Assembly (NCBI GenBank): GCA_013373635.1
Contig: JABXHN010000080.1
Coordinates: 1 to 57,271 of the forward strand
Source of the DNA: Flavobacteriaceae bacterium
GTDB taxonomy: Bacteria; Bacteroidota; Bacteroidia; Flavobacteriales; Flavobacteriaceae
Direction of reading: 5' to 3'
DNA: 57,271 nt
A program made the translations under genes and the position numbers. Of the stretch, positions 8,098 through 17,833 are shown one piece after another; position 1 is the first letter of the stretch; every line of letters starts with the position of its first letter. The notes beneath the pieces are model-generated. The model made no database searches. It worked only from the letters and a program-made list of their open reading frames with translations, and was not told the origin of the DNA.

Positions 8098-8640
8098 ATG
8101 TATAAAACCATAGAAGAATCTCAAGTAACTATCACTCAGTTGATGTTACCTTCTCATTCCAATTTTAGTGGAAAAATTCACGGGGGATTTATCTTAAATC
8201 TTATGGATCAAATTGCTTTTGCGTGTGGTTCTAAGCACTCAGGTCATTACTGTGTGACAGCTTCAGTGAACAAAGTAGATTTTTTAAATCCTATTGAAGT
8301 AGGGGAGCTGGTGACCTTAAAAGCCTCTGTAAACTTTACAGGTAAAACTTCTATGGTAATTGGGGTGCGTGTTGAGTCAGAGAACATTCATACGGGTGAA
8401 GTAAAGCACTGTAATTCATCTTATTTTACCATGGTCGCTAAAGATGAGCAGGGGAACAATGTTTCAGTTCCTGGAATTATTTTAAAAAACGATGATAATA
8501 TCAGACGTTTTGCTCGTTCGATTGCCAGACAAGAACAAGCTAAAAATCGTTCAACTGCTTTTAAGTCTTCTGAGTTTAAAAAGGAACTGTATTTAGATTC
8601 TTTAAAAGATCACAATGTTCGATTAGAACTCGAAGAATAA
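8098..8640 (+). CDS. Acyl-CoA thioesterase, hotdog fold (YciA/BFIT-like)
   Basis: A 180-residue single hotdog-domain thioesterase. The catalytic region GKIHGGFILNLMDQIAF (25-41) carries the conserved HGG and the acidic D37, and the following strands (CVTASVNKVDFLNPIEVGE) match the acyl-CoA thioesterase family. A lysine- and arginine-rich tail of about 40 residues extends past the fold. It hydrolyses acyl-CoA to free acid and CoA in the cytoplasm. It follows the PhyH-family gene by 49 bp. Chain-length preference cannot be read. Confidence 0.85.
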   Translation: MYKTIEESQVTITQLMLPSHSNFSGKIHGGFILNLMDQIAFACGSKHSGHYCVTASVNKVDFLNPIEVGELVTLKASVNFTGKTSMVIGVRVESENIHTGEVKHCNSSYFTMVAKDEQGNNVSVPGIILKNDDNIRRFARSIARQEQAKNRSTAFKSSEFKKELYLDSLKDHNVRLELEE

Positions 8641-8673
8641 GACATATATTTATAGAGCCTTAGATCTTCTAGT

Positions 8674-9840
8674 ATGAATAAAACAACCCTTTTTTTTATT
8701 AGCTTTTTGTTTGTGTTGTTAGCTTCCTCTTGCGAAGGTGATGAATCGGCAACTGCTGGTATTCCACTCAGTTGTTTTGACGGTTTTAGGGACGGAGATG
8801 AAGTAGGAGTAGATTGTGGAGGAAGTTGTGATACCAACTGTCCAGTCTACATAAATCCTATTGGAGGTGAAATCATATGGAGAACGGTTCTCAAAACAGG
8901 AACTACATATACGATAACCGAGCCAATTATTATTCGCGAACAATCCATGTTGGAAATTCAAGCAGGTGTTACCATTAAAGTGGTTCCCCATATTGGTGCT
9001 CATATTGCTATTGCACAAGGAGGTCAACTCAACTGTAATGGATCAGCAGAAGCTCCAATAGTTTTTGAATCCTTGAGTGACAATCCCTCTCCTGGTGATT
9101 GGGGAGGAATTCTAGCGATGGGAAAAGCTAGCACCAACAATCCTAATCATCAAATGACCACTGCTGGTAGTTATCTCTACGGTGGGATTGAAGATTACGA
9201 TTACTCTCTAAAACTCAATTTTGTCAAAATTAAACACGCAGGTGAGAAAATCAATCAGGAAGTTCAAGCTGCTGTTGGTCTTTATGGAGTTGGATTTCAA
9301 TCTCAGATCAATCAAGTTGAATTTGCTGAGTTGGGAGGAGCCGCACTTAAAATTGTTGGAGGAACTCCTAATTTAGGAAAGCTCTATATTCACGATGCTA
9401 TTTATGGAATTCACTCTAAAGATGGATGGAGGGGTTCTGTTGATGAGGTGTATTTAAAAAACATCGAAAGCAGTCCTTTTGTTTTTGATAATCCAATCGA
9501 TAAACTTTCTGAACCTAAGGCTTCAGTGGTCATGGACCATATCAGTTTTGTAGGTTCGACCAATGAGTCTCTTTTTAGTTTGAGAAATGGCGGTGCTGAA
9601 TTACAATTGTCAAATTGGTATGTGAATGGAATTACTTCATTTATGAATGTAGATAGTGATTCACAAGAGTTGATTACAAATAATCTAGTTCAAGTAAGTC
9701 CTATTGAATTTGAAAATTCAGCTACTAATTTTAGCTTGTTGAGTCCAGAAAATCTAGATACTTCATTTATAAAAACCGGTGCGACTAATGGATCAGGAGC
9801 AAAAGATGAGCTTCCTTCTTGGCTTTATTGGGTCAATTAA
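8674..9840 (+). CDS. Lipoprotein with Cys-rich linker and predicted beta-helix/beta-sheet domain
   Basis: The 388-residue protein has a lipoprotein signal (LASSC, Cys20), then a short Cys-rich stretch DGDEVGVDCGGSCDTNCP, a motif seen often after the signal in Bacteroidota surface lipoproteins. The body begins with ITEPIIIREQSMLEIQAGVTIKV-like text in short strands, followed by GSAEAPIVFES and GDWGGILAMGKAS. This pattern is typical of right-handed parallel beta-helix adhesin-like proteins of this phylum. No enzymatic residues stand out. It converges with the next gene, sharing 8 bp at their 3' ends. Function unknown; an outer-membrane location is likely. Confidence 0.7.
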   Translation: MNKTTLFFISFLFVLLASSCEGDESATAGIPLSCFDGFRDGDEVGVDCGGSCDTNCPVYINPIGGEIIWRTVLKTGTTYTITEPIIIREQSMLEIQAGVTIKVVPHIGAHIAIAQGGQLNCNGSAEAPIVFESLSDNPSPGDWGGILAMGKASTNNPNHQMTTAGSYLYGGIEDYDYSLKLNFVKIKHAGEKINQEVQAAVGLYGVGFQSQINQVEFAELGGAALKIVGGTPNLGKLYIHDAIYGIHSKDGWRGSVDEVYLKNIESSPFVFDNPIDKLSEPKASVVMDHISFVGSTNESLFSLRNGGAELQLSNWYVNGITSFMNVDSDSQELITNNLVQVSPIEFENSATNFSLLSPENLDTSFIKTGATNGSGAKDELPSWLYWVN

Positions 9841-11518
9841 CCTCAAATTCTTTTACCACTGAAAAAGGCTTGAGATTGGAATCCAATCCTTGAACTCTGA
9901 CTTCGAATCTTCCACTGATATCCGAACTAAACAATTGTATGTTTTGAAATTCTGAAGGACTGAGCCTAGGGTTCCAATAGAGCTGCGTTCTGTAATCTGG
10001 CAGATTGCTATAGGACTTGTGTAATTGGTTAAAATAAGATTTTGGCGATTCCGTTAGATGTGTTTGAGGAACATTTACAACCTTATTAAAATAGGGGGCT
10101 TCAGGATCATTCCCAGTCATGATCAACGCACCTGCATAGGTTTTGCCACCAAGAACAAAGGGTTCGGTATAGACCCGAATTTTATCGATCATTGTTGCTG
10201 AAATATCAAACAGCTGTTGAGTGTTTGCAAAAACAATTCCATCAACTAATAATAAAGCGTTTTCAAAACGCGGCATCATTCTAATTTGTTTCACTCGAAT
10301 AACATCTTTTTCTTGAATAGTCGTTACGGAAACTTCAGGAATGATTTCTCTAATGGTTTCTTTAAGAGTCGCAAACCTGGTGTATTCGTTGAGGTTAAAT
10401 TCAACTGAGTTGAGGCTTTTTAAAAAGCTCGTATTTGGGTTTAAGATTATAGAGTCCGGTTTGAATTCAAAGTAACTATTCTCTATTTGATTGTAGAGAC
10501 TTCTTTTAATAATGGCTATTTTAAAGTGTGGATCTATCGACTTAAAAGACGAAGGATATACTTGTTTTTTTGGTTTGGGTAGTGAGTTGAATTTGATCAG
10601 GTCTTCTATAGAATAATTGCCTTGATCCTGAATCAAAACAGAAAAATCACTGTTGGCTTTTGGTGATTGAATACTGATGGTATTTGAGTTTTCATCAGTT
10701 AGTCTTAAAACCAATCGATCGGTACCACGTTGGCTGATCACAGCCGATTTAGCATCGAAAAAATCACTGTTGACTTGAGCCCTGATGGTTCCTCCTCTGT
10801 GTTCTGGTAGCCATATAGAATCCTTAATTGACGTATTCTGTACGCTTTTTGAATTCCATATTTGATTGCGAATGGGATGTGGAATAGTATCTATTTTACG
10901 CACTGAAACGCTGTATGGAAACGAAGAAAGATTTGCTTCGTTAATCGTTCTGATCAGTAGCTCAATCGAATCTCTTTTTTTGTATTGTTTTGCCACTTCA
11001 ATTGCTATGGAGTTAAATTCACCTAGCTTGGTGGGCTTGTTGTTTGAAGTTAATTCCTCAGTATTTACAGCTGTTACTTTTGCATTGGTATAAGGATTGA
11101 TGATAAATACTTCTTGAGTAAAGATCGATTGAGGTTCATTGAGCATCCATGCTGTATAAGCCTGAATCTGATAACTTCCTGTTTTGAGTGTTGGTGGTAT
11201 AAATAGGTCTCCTTGTCCAAATCCATCATTTAATGCTACTCTTTTTACAAGAGCAGTGTCTCCACCTGATGATACCAAGTGCACATAGGCAACTTTGCTA
11301 AGATCACTTGCTTTAAGAGTTGAAACATTCAATGTGTAAATGTTGAAATAGAGGTACTCAGATGGGAAGAAAGTCGTATTGTTGGTATGTAGCCAAAGAC
11401 TTTCTTTTGGGGTATCTATCAAGCTTTGTCGAACCTCATCTGTGAGAACAACTTGTTGTGCAATGCTGGAATAGCTTAAAAATGCAAACAGGATGATATG
11501 TAGTACGCTAATCTTCAT
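9833..11518 (-). CDS. Exported macroglobulin-like/TonB-plug-like protein
   Basis: The 561-residue exported protein has signal peptide MKISVLHIILFAFLSYSSIAQ. Residues about 35-140 (SLWLHTNNTTFFPSEYLYF, TGSYQIQAYTAWM) resemble the MG2-type domain of bacterial alpha-2-macroglobulin-like proteins found beside TonB receptors in this phylum. Near residues 420-470, ALLLVDGIVFANTQ and VLGGKTYAGALIMTG resemble a receptor plug domain, without any beta-barrel behind it. It is the distal gene of the receptor operon and overlaps the DUF4249 gene by 11 bp. A role in assisting the receptor at the outer membrane is inferred from context. Confidence 0.65.
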   Translation of the reverse strand: MKISVLHIILFAFLSYSSIAQQVVLTDEVRQSLIDTPKESLWLHTNNTTFFPSEYLYFNIYTLNVSTLKASDLSKVAYVHLVSSGGDTALVKRVALNDGFGQGDLFIPPTLKTGSYQIQAYTAWMLNEPQSIFTQEVFIINPYTNAKVTAVNTEELTSNNKPTKLGEFNSIAIEVAKQYKKRDSIELLIRTINEANLSSFPYSVSVRKIDTIPHPIRNQIWNSKSVQNTSIKDSIWLPEHRGGTIRAQVNSDFFDAKSAVISQRGTDRLVLRLTDENSNTISIQSPKANSDFSVLIQDQGNYSIEDLIKFNSLPKPKKQVYPSSFKSIDPHFKIAIIKRSLYNQIENSYFEFKPDSIILNPNTSFLKSLNSVEFNLNEYTRFATLKETIREIIPEVSVTTIQEKDVIRVKQIRMMPRFENALLLVDGIVFANTQQLFDISATMIDKIRVYTEPFVLGGKTYAGALIMTGNDPEAPYFNKVVNVPQTHLTESPKSYFNQLHKSYSNLPDYRTQLYWNPRLSPSEFQNIQLFSSDISGRFEVRVQGLDSNLKPFSVVKEFEVN

Positions 11519-12725
11519 CTATCCAAAATTCAGGTTTAATATTTGATCCAATTCTGGTGCAATCACCACAATAAGGAAGCACCATGACAAATGGCCCCGC
11601 TTCTCCTGGAAGTGTCGATGAAAAATAGATTAAAGCATCAGATTTGATAGCTTCTAAAAGAGGTCGCTCTCCCTGTCTTCCACCAATCGAAGGAATGGAT
11701 GTTGGGCAGGCATAAAAATAGGGAGGTCTATTTCCTTCAGGATAAAAGTCTCTATAATCGACAAAAATTCTTTTGCTATCGACTCCAGAAACTTCAAAAT
11801 AACCCAAAACAATTTCATCAGTATTGGATTCCGAATAAATATTGCTATTGATCAGTCCTGGTTGTGATTGCGTAAACACTGTTGAAGAGGCATCAGAGAT
11901 TTCTTTTAGAGCCTGGTAATAGGCATAGGTTTCATTATCGAGTGCGTATTGTTTTACCTCAATGCTATAGCGATGCATTCCTTTGGGATCTAATTTTCTA
12001 AGGAATTGAATAGGGTATTCAATAATTTCATCAGACTGATAATTATGAGTATCGACTAGGTTAATGTTTGTGGATTTGTAGGTTCCATAACAAACGCGTT
12101 CCTCTGTTTCTCTTAGAATAGCTCTTACATCAACAGTGTGAAAGCCTTCTGCAAAAATGATCGCGTCAAAGGCACTCCAATAGGGGGCAATAATCTTATA
12201 GGTTTCTTCAAAATCAATACGGTAATAATTACCTGTGGAATTGGAATTACTCGCACTTAATTTAAAAGACAATCCTTCTTCCTGATCCTCGTTCAAGTCC
12301 TCCTTGGCATGAAATTCATCAATATGGACTGATCCAGCCAATTGTTTGGCTTCAGATCGATAGGTCTTGCCATTTCTGGTTGTTATATGCAAAGTATAAG
12401 AGGTGCCTTTAGTTGCTTTAAAAGCATTAATTGAAGTATAGGTACCCAATTCTAATTCTTCAAATTCGAATTCACTACCATCATCAGTAATGACTTTTAC
12501 TTTAGCTGCAGCTTCAACGGGTGCTTCTCGTAAATTAAAAGCGTAAGTTCTCGATAAGCTTATTTCTTGATGTTTTAACTCATCAGTTAAAATAGCGTGA
12601 ACCACTAAAGAACTTATTTCATTTTCGATGTCAATATTGACTTCCTCTACACAGGAGAAGAGTGTCAATACCAGTCCCAAGCTCCAAAATGCCTTCATCC
12701 ATCGATATGTTTGCGCTTTTTTCAT
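11508..12725 (-). CDS. DUF4249 family lipoprotein
   Basis: A 405-residue lipoprotein (LVLTLFSC, Cys25). The text after the Cys (VEEVNIDIENEISSLVVHAILTD, split by short strands) and the later LQALKEI-like helix (YYQALKEISDASS) match the DUF4249 family, which is nearly always encoded next to a TonB-dependent receptor in Bacteroidetes. Its C-terminal part has four Cys (YFYACPTS and LPYCGDCTRIG). It sits 1 bp downstream of the receptor gene and overlaps the next gene by 11 bp. A SusD-like accessory role on the cell surface is suggested by this constant neighbourhood, but no ligand is known to me. Confidence 0.85.
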   Translation of the reverse strand: MKKAQTYRWMKAFWSLGLVLTLFSCVEEVNIDIENEISSLVVHAILTDELKHQEISLSRTYAFNLREAPVEAAAKVKVITDDGSEFEFEELELGTYTSINAFKATKGTSYTLHITTRNGKTYRSEAKQLAGSVHIDEFHAKEDLNEDQEEGLSFKLSASNSNSTGNYYRIDFEETYKIIAPYWSAFDAIIFAEGFHTVDVRAILRETEERVCYGTYKSTNINLVDTHNYQSDEIIEYPIQFLRKLDPKGMHRYSIEVKQYALDNETYAYYQALKEISDASSTVFTQSQPGLINSNIYSESNTDEIVLGYFEVSGVDSKRIFVDYRDFYPEGNRPPYFYACPTSIPSIGGRQGERPLLEAIKSDALIYFSSTLPGEAGPFVMVLPYCGDCTRIGSNIKPEFWIDED

Positions 12726-12726
12726 C

Positions 12727-15477
12727 TTAGAATTTTAAATTATAGGAAATGGATGGAATTGATCTTGCAAAGATAGAGACTTGATAGGCTCTAATTCTGT
12801 TATCTTCATTGACAAAAAACATGGAATAAGGATTGTTTCTGCCTAAAAGATTATAGATGGATACACTCCAAAAACTATGAGCAACCTTATTGAGTTTGTG
12901 ATTTCCTTCGACGTTAAATCCGAGATCTAAACGAATGTAATTAGGAATTCTGTATTTATTTCTACTACTATAGGTCACATAGGTCACTCCGTCTAAGTCG
13001 TATTTTCCAGTAGGGAAGGTAATGGGTCTTCCACTTTGATAGGTAAAGTTTGATGAAAAACTAAATCTTCTTGTGAGTTTGTAGTTAGCGACCACACTTA
13101 AATCATGGGGTTTGTCAAAGTTTGAAGGGAAGTATTCACCCTGATTGATGCGCTCATAAGGGAATTTGCTGTCCAATTGAATCATCGATCTGGAATAGGT
13201 GTAGGCAATCCACCCATTGAGATCCCCTTGATTTTTTCGAATCATCATTTCAGCTCCATAGGCTTTTCCATCTCCTTGAAGAATTTGTGTTTCAATAGAT
13301 GGTACTAATTGAGTGTTCGCTCCTGTTTTTAGATCGGTTAAGTTTTGGTATTTTTTGTAATAGAGATCAAAAGTCAAATCAAAGTTGTTGTCTTTTTGTC
13401 TATAGGAATAACCAAGGGATGCTTGTTGAGCTTCTTGTGGTTTCACATATCTGTTGGATAGTCTCCAGGAGTCAAAAGGAGAAGCAGCTGTATTATTGCT
13501 CAAGGTGTGTAAAAATTGATAGGCATTGTTGATTCCTATTTTGATGGAAGATCGTTCCGTTAATAAATAACGAGTACTCAATCGAACTTCAGTTCCTACA
13601 AAGCTTGATTCTAACTGACCCTTTTCTACCGTAGAGGTATTGATGATACTAGATTTTGATTTTGGAAAGTTGGTATCGTACTCATTGATTTGATAGGGTC
13701 CAAATGAGAGGTAATAGGGGATTCGAACAACTGCATTGAGTTGAAATTTCTTATTGAGATCCCAAACATCAGAAAGAAAAAGCGCACCTTCTAAGGCCTG
13801 CTCAGAATTGAGATTGATTTGTCCGATGCGGTCCAGCTCAGTTCTAGGACTTAAAGTTCCTGGTTGTATTTTGTAGAGGGTATTGGTGTTTCCCAGTTCG
13901 ATACGATGTTTTTCGTGAAGGTATTTAGAAAGCGATGCCATGAGATTGACTTGACTCAACCCATAATCTTGAATGAATCCATTTTGTGCATTTCCAGTAT
14001 AATCGATTTGATGTCTGTAATCGGAAAAGGAACCATTAAGTCTAAAAATGTTCTTTTTGAGATTCTTGCGAATACCTGCACTGAGCATTAAATTGGTGTA
14101 GGAGAACAAAGAATCAGCAGTGGCATTAAATTGATCCTTGGAGTAGTAGGTAGTGATGTTTAATTCTGAATCATTTTCGGTTTCAAAGTGAAACTTATTG
14201 ACTACATCAAAGAAATTGGCCTTGTTGTTTTTTAGGTTTTCATCTTTGAGTTTTTTTAAGATCCAATCCGAATAAACCCCTCGAATTCCTGTAAGCATTG
14301 AAGATCTCCCTTTCTTTATAGGAGTTTGAACGGTTCCGTTAAAAGTGATGGGGCCTAGGGATATTTCTCCGTGAACTTCTTCCAAATCTGCATTCTTGGT
14401 TTGAATATCAAAAACAGAAGAGAGTCTTCCACCGTAGGATGCTGGAATACTTCCTTTGTATATATTTAGTTGTCCAATAGCAATGGGGTTCAGTGCCTGA
14501 AATATTCCAAAGAAGTGAGTGGGATTATACACTACTCCACCGTCTAATAAATTGAGATTTTGATCTGGTTTTCCACCTCTGACATTGAGTCCTGTGGCAC
14601 CTTCTCCGGCGGAACTGATTCCAGGAAGTGCGGCAGCTACTTTTAAAACATCTCTTTCGCCTAGTACTAAGGGGATGGTCTTCGATTCCTCTACATCGAT
14701 ATTTTCAGCACCGGTTTCACTAGAGTTAATTTGATTAATTCGATTTCCACTAAGGACCACTTCTTCGAGTGCCTCTACAGCTTCGTTTAGTTGTAGTTGT
14801 ATACTTCCGTCACTGTAAACGGTAATGGGTTGTTCCATTGACTGGTAGGCCGCTGCAGAAATACTCAACACATAATCACCTCTAGACAATCGCAATTGAA
14901 AAGCGCCTTGATCGTCAGATTGACTGTAGGTGTTCGTGTTTTTAACAGCGATAACCGCTTCTCTAATTGGAACTTGAGTATCACGCTGAATGATGCTTCC
15001 TCTAATGTCTAACCAGTATTTAGAAGCAGATCCTCCTTGTTTTCCAATGATGATATTCTTTTGAGAACTAGTTTGTTGAAGTGAAGATTTATCAACGAGA
15101 CTAGGACTAATAATAGGTGTCGTTTCTTCGTCTTGCTCTATTGCGATTTCTTGGAAAAACCCTTCAGCTATTTCATCGTAGATCTTTTTGTATCGCGTAA
15201 TGATGATGGTCGATGCATCCAGTAGGTAATAGTTGAATTCAGTATCAGTAAATAAGTGATCTAAGACTTCTTGAATTGTTTTGTTGTTAATATCAATACT
15301 GACAGGGGAGTCTTCAAACCAAGATTCAGCATATCGAATTTGATAATCGGTCTGCTTGTCAATACTGTTTAGGATGGATACCAGCGATTGGTTCTCAAAA
15401 TGAAAACTGTAGGTTTTCTTCTGAGCATGTACAGCAAAAGAAAGCAATAACAATCCGATGTAAACAAGTTTTTTCAA
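12727..15477 (-). CDS. TonB-dependent outer-membrane receptor with N-terminal STN domain
   Basis: The 916-residue receptor has signal peptide MKKLVYIGLLLLSFAVHAQ, an STN (secretin/TonB short N-terminal) domain at about 20-100, a carboxypeptidase-regulatory-like domain at about 153-235 (QVPIREAVIAVKN), a plug (GKPDQNLNLLDGGVVYNP, RLSSVFDIQTK) and a long beta-barrel ending in an aromatic residue (ISYNLKF). STN domains normally signal to an anti-sigma factor, but no FecR or sigma gene is in the window. The start codon is TTG inside a TTGA overlap with the stop of the upstream gene; the MKK that follows supports it. It is the second gene of a four-gene operon. Substrate unknown. Confidence 0.88.
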   Translation of the reverse strand: MKKLVYIGLLLLSFAVHAQKKTYSFHFENQSLVSILNSIDKQTDYQIRYAESWFEDSPVSIDINNKTIQEVLDHLFTDTEFNYYLLDASTIIITRYKKIYDEIAEGFFQEIAIEQDEETTPIISPSLVDKSSLQQTSSQKNIIIGKQGGSASKYWLDIRGSIIQRDTQVPIREAVIAVKNTNTYSQSDDQGAFQLRLSRGDYVLSISAAAYQSMEQPITVYSDGSIQLQLNEAVEALEEVVLSGNRINQINSSETGAENIDVEESKTIPLVLGERDVLKVAAALPGISSAGEGATGLNVRGGKPDQNLNLLDGGVVYNPTHFFGIFQALNPIAIGQLNIYKGSIPASYGGRLSSVFDIQTKNADLEEVHGEISLGPITFNGTVQTPIKKGRSSMLTGIRGVYSDWILKKLKDENLKNNKANFFDVVNKFHFETENDSELNITTYYSKDQFNATADSLFSYTNLMLSAGIRKNLKKNIFRLNGSFSDYRHQIDYTGNAQNGFIQDYGLSQVNLMASLSKYLHEKHRIELGNTNTLYKIQPGTLSPRTELDRIGQINLNSEQALEGALFLSDVWDLNKKFQLNAVVRIPYYLSFGPYQINEYDTNFPKSKSSIINTSTVEKGQLESSFVGTEVRLSTRYLLTERSSIKIGINNAYQFLHTLSNNTAASPFDSWRLSNRYVKPQEAQQASLGYSYRQKDNNFDLTFDLYYKKYQNLTDLKTGANTQLVPSIETQILQGDGKAYGAEMMIRKNQGDLNGWIAYTYSRSMIQLDSKFPYERINQGEYFPSNFDKPHDLSVVANYKLTRRFSFSSNFTYQSGRPITFPTGKYDLDGVTYVTYSSRNKYRIPNYIRLDLGFNVEGNHKLNKVAHSFWSVSIYNLLGRNNPYSMFFVNEDNRIRAYQVSIFARSIPSISYNLKF

Positions 15478-16181
15478 GAGGACTTAAGGAATTTAATCAG
15501 TGATTTCAAATAAGTTGAAGCGTCTGTTTTCTTTTTAATTCTCCATTCCTTGCTCCAATTTTTGATCGTTGAGCTCCATTTGGGATAGAACTGTTCGATT
15601 TTAACAGCATCAGATCGTTGCCAACCCTCATTGTCGTATACAAATAAGGTTTCTTTGGGGTTGAATTCGTAATATCCCACCTTGTCATCCATTTTAAAAC
15701 TTGAGGTCTTTTGATGGAAAATCCACAGTTCTTTACCTTGAAAAGTATCGATATATTCTAATAGATAGACTTGCTTATCGATCCGATGTTTTACAAAAAT
15801 AGCTCCGTCAATCTTAAAGGCATTGACCCTGTTCATGTCAATTGCAATGAGGGTAACCCCATCTGAATTGGGATGGTAAAGCGCTATCTGTTGTTCGTGT
15901 AGATCGAATTTGAATTGGAGGTTGCTATAGTGATCATTGTCGAAAATGATAGAGCCCTTTAAGAGCTCATAATCTTTAAAGTATTTGTGTTTGTTGTTGA
16001 GGATTCTGTGATTGTCAAAATAGCGTTTCCCTTGAAATAATTCTAAATAAAGAGAGGCGTTTTTTAAATCGGCCCATGAATAATCTGGGGTGTTGTTGAA
16101 TTCTTTTTGTGCATACCCTAGAGCGCTAATACTAAAGAAAATACATAAAAGTATTCGATTAAAACTCAAATTGGGTCTCAT
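15474..16181 (-). CDS. Exported protein of unknown function, first gene of the receptor operon
   Basis: The 235-residue protein opens with signal peptide MRPNLSFNRILLCIFFSISALGYAQ. The mature part is basic and strand-rich, with text such as YLELFQGKRYFDN, GSIIFDNDHYSNLQFKFD and FVKHRIDKQVYLLEYIDTF; this repeated 'make readable, then compare' layout resembles small periplasmic proteins that precede TonB receptor genes in Flavobacteriia. No catalytic motif is seen. It shares a 4-bp TTGA overlap with the receptor start, so translation is probably coupled. I do not recognise the family. Confidence 0.7.
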   Translation of the reverse strand: MRPNLSFNRILLCIFFSISALGYAQKEFNNTPDYSWADLKNASLYLELFQGKRYFDNHRILNNKHKYFKDYELLKGSIIFDNDHYSNLQFKFDLHEQQIALYHPNSDGVTLIAIDMNRVNAFKIDGAIFVKHRIDKQVYLLEYIDTFQGKELWIFHQKTSSFKMDDKVGYYEFNPKETLFVYDNEGWQRSDAVKIEQFYPKWSSTIKNWSKEWRIKKKTDASTYLKSLIKFLKSS

Positions 16182-16220
16182 AAAATTAATCTCATAGGGT
16201 GTGCACTAAAGATAGTATTT

Positions 16221-17777
16221 CTATTGATTCAAATAGAGGTTTTCATAAAAGAATTGAAGACGCTTCGCATCGTGAAGTTCTTTGGTATTCGATTTCTCAT
16301 CCAAATACATAACTTGATGGTTTTTTGAATCAAATGACTTCCAATTTGGCAGATGTTCTCCATTGGGATTTCCAGTTTTTGCAAAGTTGGTCCAATAAGT
16401 ACTCATTTGTCCACTTAATTGACGGTCGCTTTCCTTCCAGGGCCGGTTGACCTTATCAAGGGTGGCAAGTGCATAAGGAACTTCAGCTGTATGAAAAGCT
16501 TTAAAGCCTATATAGGCTCCTTCTGCGGGAACATCTCGTGTAAAACGGTATACGTAAACAGGTTGATTTTGTGAAGCCATGATTTGAGCTAGGGTATAGT
16601 TTTGAGAACCAAAAAGTTGATCTCTCGCTAAATCAGCTACAGAAGTCTTGAGCTCTTCTTCACTTGAAGAAGGGTAAAGACGAATCATATCATCAGCTAG
16701 TGCTCCATAATTTGATTTTAAAGATTCTTTAAAGGAATCCATTGTCGGAAGTGGACCATAAGCTAAACCTTCATTTTCATTCCAGCCGGTAAGAAGTGCC
16801 ACAGGATTATTCTCTCCTGCTTTAAATAGTTCAGCAGGACTTTTAGGCATCACATGCCCATCGATATTTGGAGCCAGACGCACACTTGCTGTGAGTAGTT
16901 TTTCTGCCGGCAAAGCTCTTAATTCTTCAAGTGAAGAAACTTCGAATTGTTTTGCTACTGCTAGTCCAGTTTTTTCAGCAGTTGAAAGGGTGTTTGCAAA
17001 GGTAGAAGAACTAGTAGGAGCTAAAGGTAGAATCCCTGCACCGCTTTGAGGAATGGCCTTTTGAAATAATCCCTTTGCTAGGGGAGAAGCGATTAAGTAC
17101 GATACGCTCATCGATCCAGCAGATTGTCCAGCAATAGTAATATTATCAGGATCTCCACCGAAGTTTTCGATATTGGCTTTAACCCATTTTAACGCGGCTA
17201 TTTGATCGAGTAGACCGTAGTTTCCAGAAGTGTTGTTGGGTGACTCAGAAGTGAGGTCGGGATGTGCTAAAAACCCAAAAACCCCTTCTCTGTAATTGAT
17301 ACTGACGTAAACAATATCCTTTTTAGCGAGTTCACTACCATCATAGATGGGAACTGATCCTGATCCAGAGGTAAATCCACCTCCGTTAATCCATACCATC
17401 ACTGCTTTCTTGTCATCAGTTGTCTTAGCAGTAGTCCAAACATTGAGGTAGAGGCAGTCTTCACTGATAGGGGCAGCTGGTATTAAAAATTCTTCAGACC
17501 ACATAAAAAATGCCTGTGGGGAAGTTTGCATAGGACTCGGACCAAATTTGGTGCAATCGAGTGTTCCCTCCCAAGGAGTTTTAGGAGCAGGCGCTTTCCA
17601 TCGAAGCTCATCAATAGGTGCTTCAGCATATGGGATCCCCTTAAAACTTAGAACATCTCCATCCATTGATCCTTTAATCAATCCTTGCTCCACTTGAACT
17701 TGTGTGGTCATTGGATGATTGTTGCTACAAGAGTAGCTAAATCCAATAATTACTATTAGAAGTACTAGTCGTTTCAT
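16221..17777 (-). CDS. Type-B carboxylesterase, lipoprotein
   Basis: A 518-residue carboxylesterase/para-nitrobenzyl esterase family protein with a lipoprotein signal (GFSYSC, Cys17). The alpha/beta hydrolase triad can be read as S219 in GQSAGS, E336 in NENEG and H429 in FHTAEVPYA; the oxyanion hole is NGGGFTSGS (131-139). It should cleave carboxylic esters at the cell envelope. It is a paralogue of the next upstream gene but differs in anchoring: this one is lipidated, the other soluble and exported. A strong hairpin (17795-17820) separates the two, so this gene may be expressed at a lower level or from its own promoter. Natural ester substrate unknown. Confidence 0.87.
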   Translation of the reverse strand: MKRLVLLIVIIGFSYSCSNNHPMTTQVQVEQGLIKGSMDGDVLSFKGIPYAEAPIDELRWKAPAPKTPWEGTLDCTKFGPSPMQTSPQAFFMWSEEFLIPAAPISEDCLYLNVWTTAKTTDDKKAVMVWINGGGFTSGSGSVPIYDGSELAKKDIVYVSINYREGVFGFLAHPDLTSESPNNTSGNYGLLDQIAALKWVKANIENFGGDPDNITIAGQSAGSMSVSYLIASPLAKGLFQKAIPQSGAGILPLAPTSSSTFANTLSTAEKTGLAVAKQFEVSSLEELRALPAEKLLTASVRLAPNIDGHVMPKSPAELFKAGENNPVALLTGWNENEGLAYGPLPTMDSFKESLKSNYGALADDMIRLYPSSSEEELKTSVADLARDQLFGSQNYTLAQIMASQNQPVYVYRFTRDVPAEGAYIGFKAFHTAEVPYALATLDKVNRPWKESDRQLSGQMSTYWTNFAKTGNPNGEHLPNWKSFDSKNHQVMYLDEKSNTKELHDAKRLQFFYENLYLNQ

Positions 17778-17794
17778 AATTGAATCTTAAAAGA

Positions 17795-17820
17795 AAACAA
17801 GGCTCGATTGAGCCTTGTTT
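17795..17820 (-). terminator. Intrinsic terminator or attenuator between the two carboxylesterase genes
   Basis: Perfect 11-bp arms (AAACAAGGCTC and GAGCCTTGTTT) enclose a 4-base loop. On the minus strand the hairpin is followed by a T-rich run (TTTTCTTTT). It lies directly after the stop of the upstream esterase and 18 bp before the ATG of the next, so it probably limits readthrough. Confidence 0.75.
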
Positions 17821-17833
17821 AAAAGTTGTGGTA

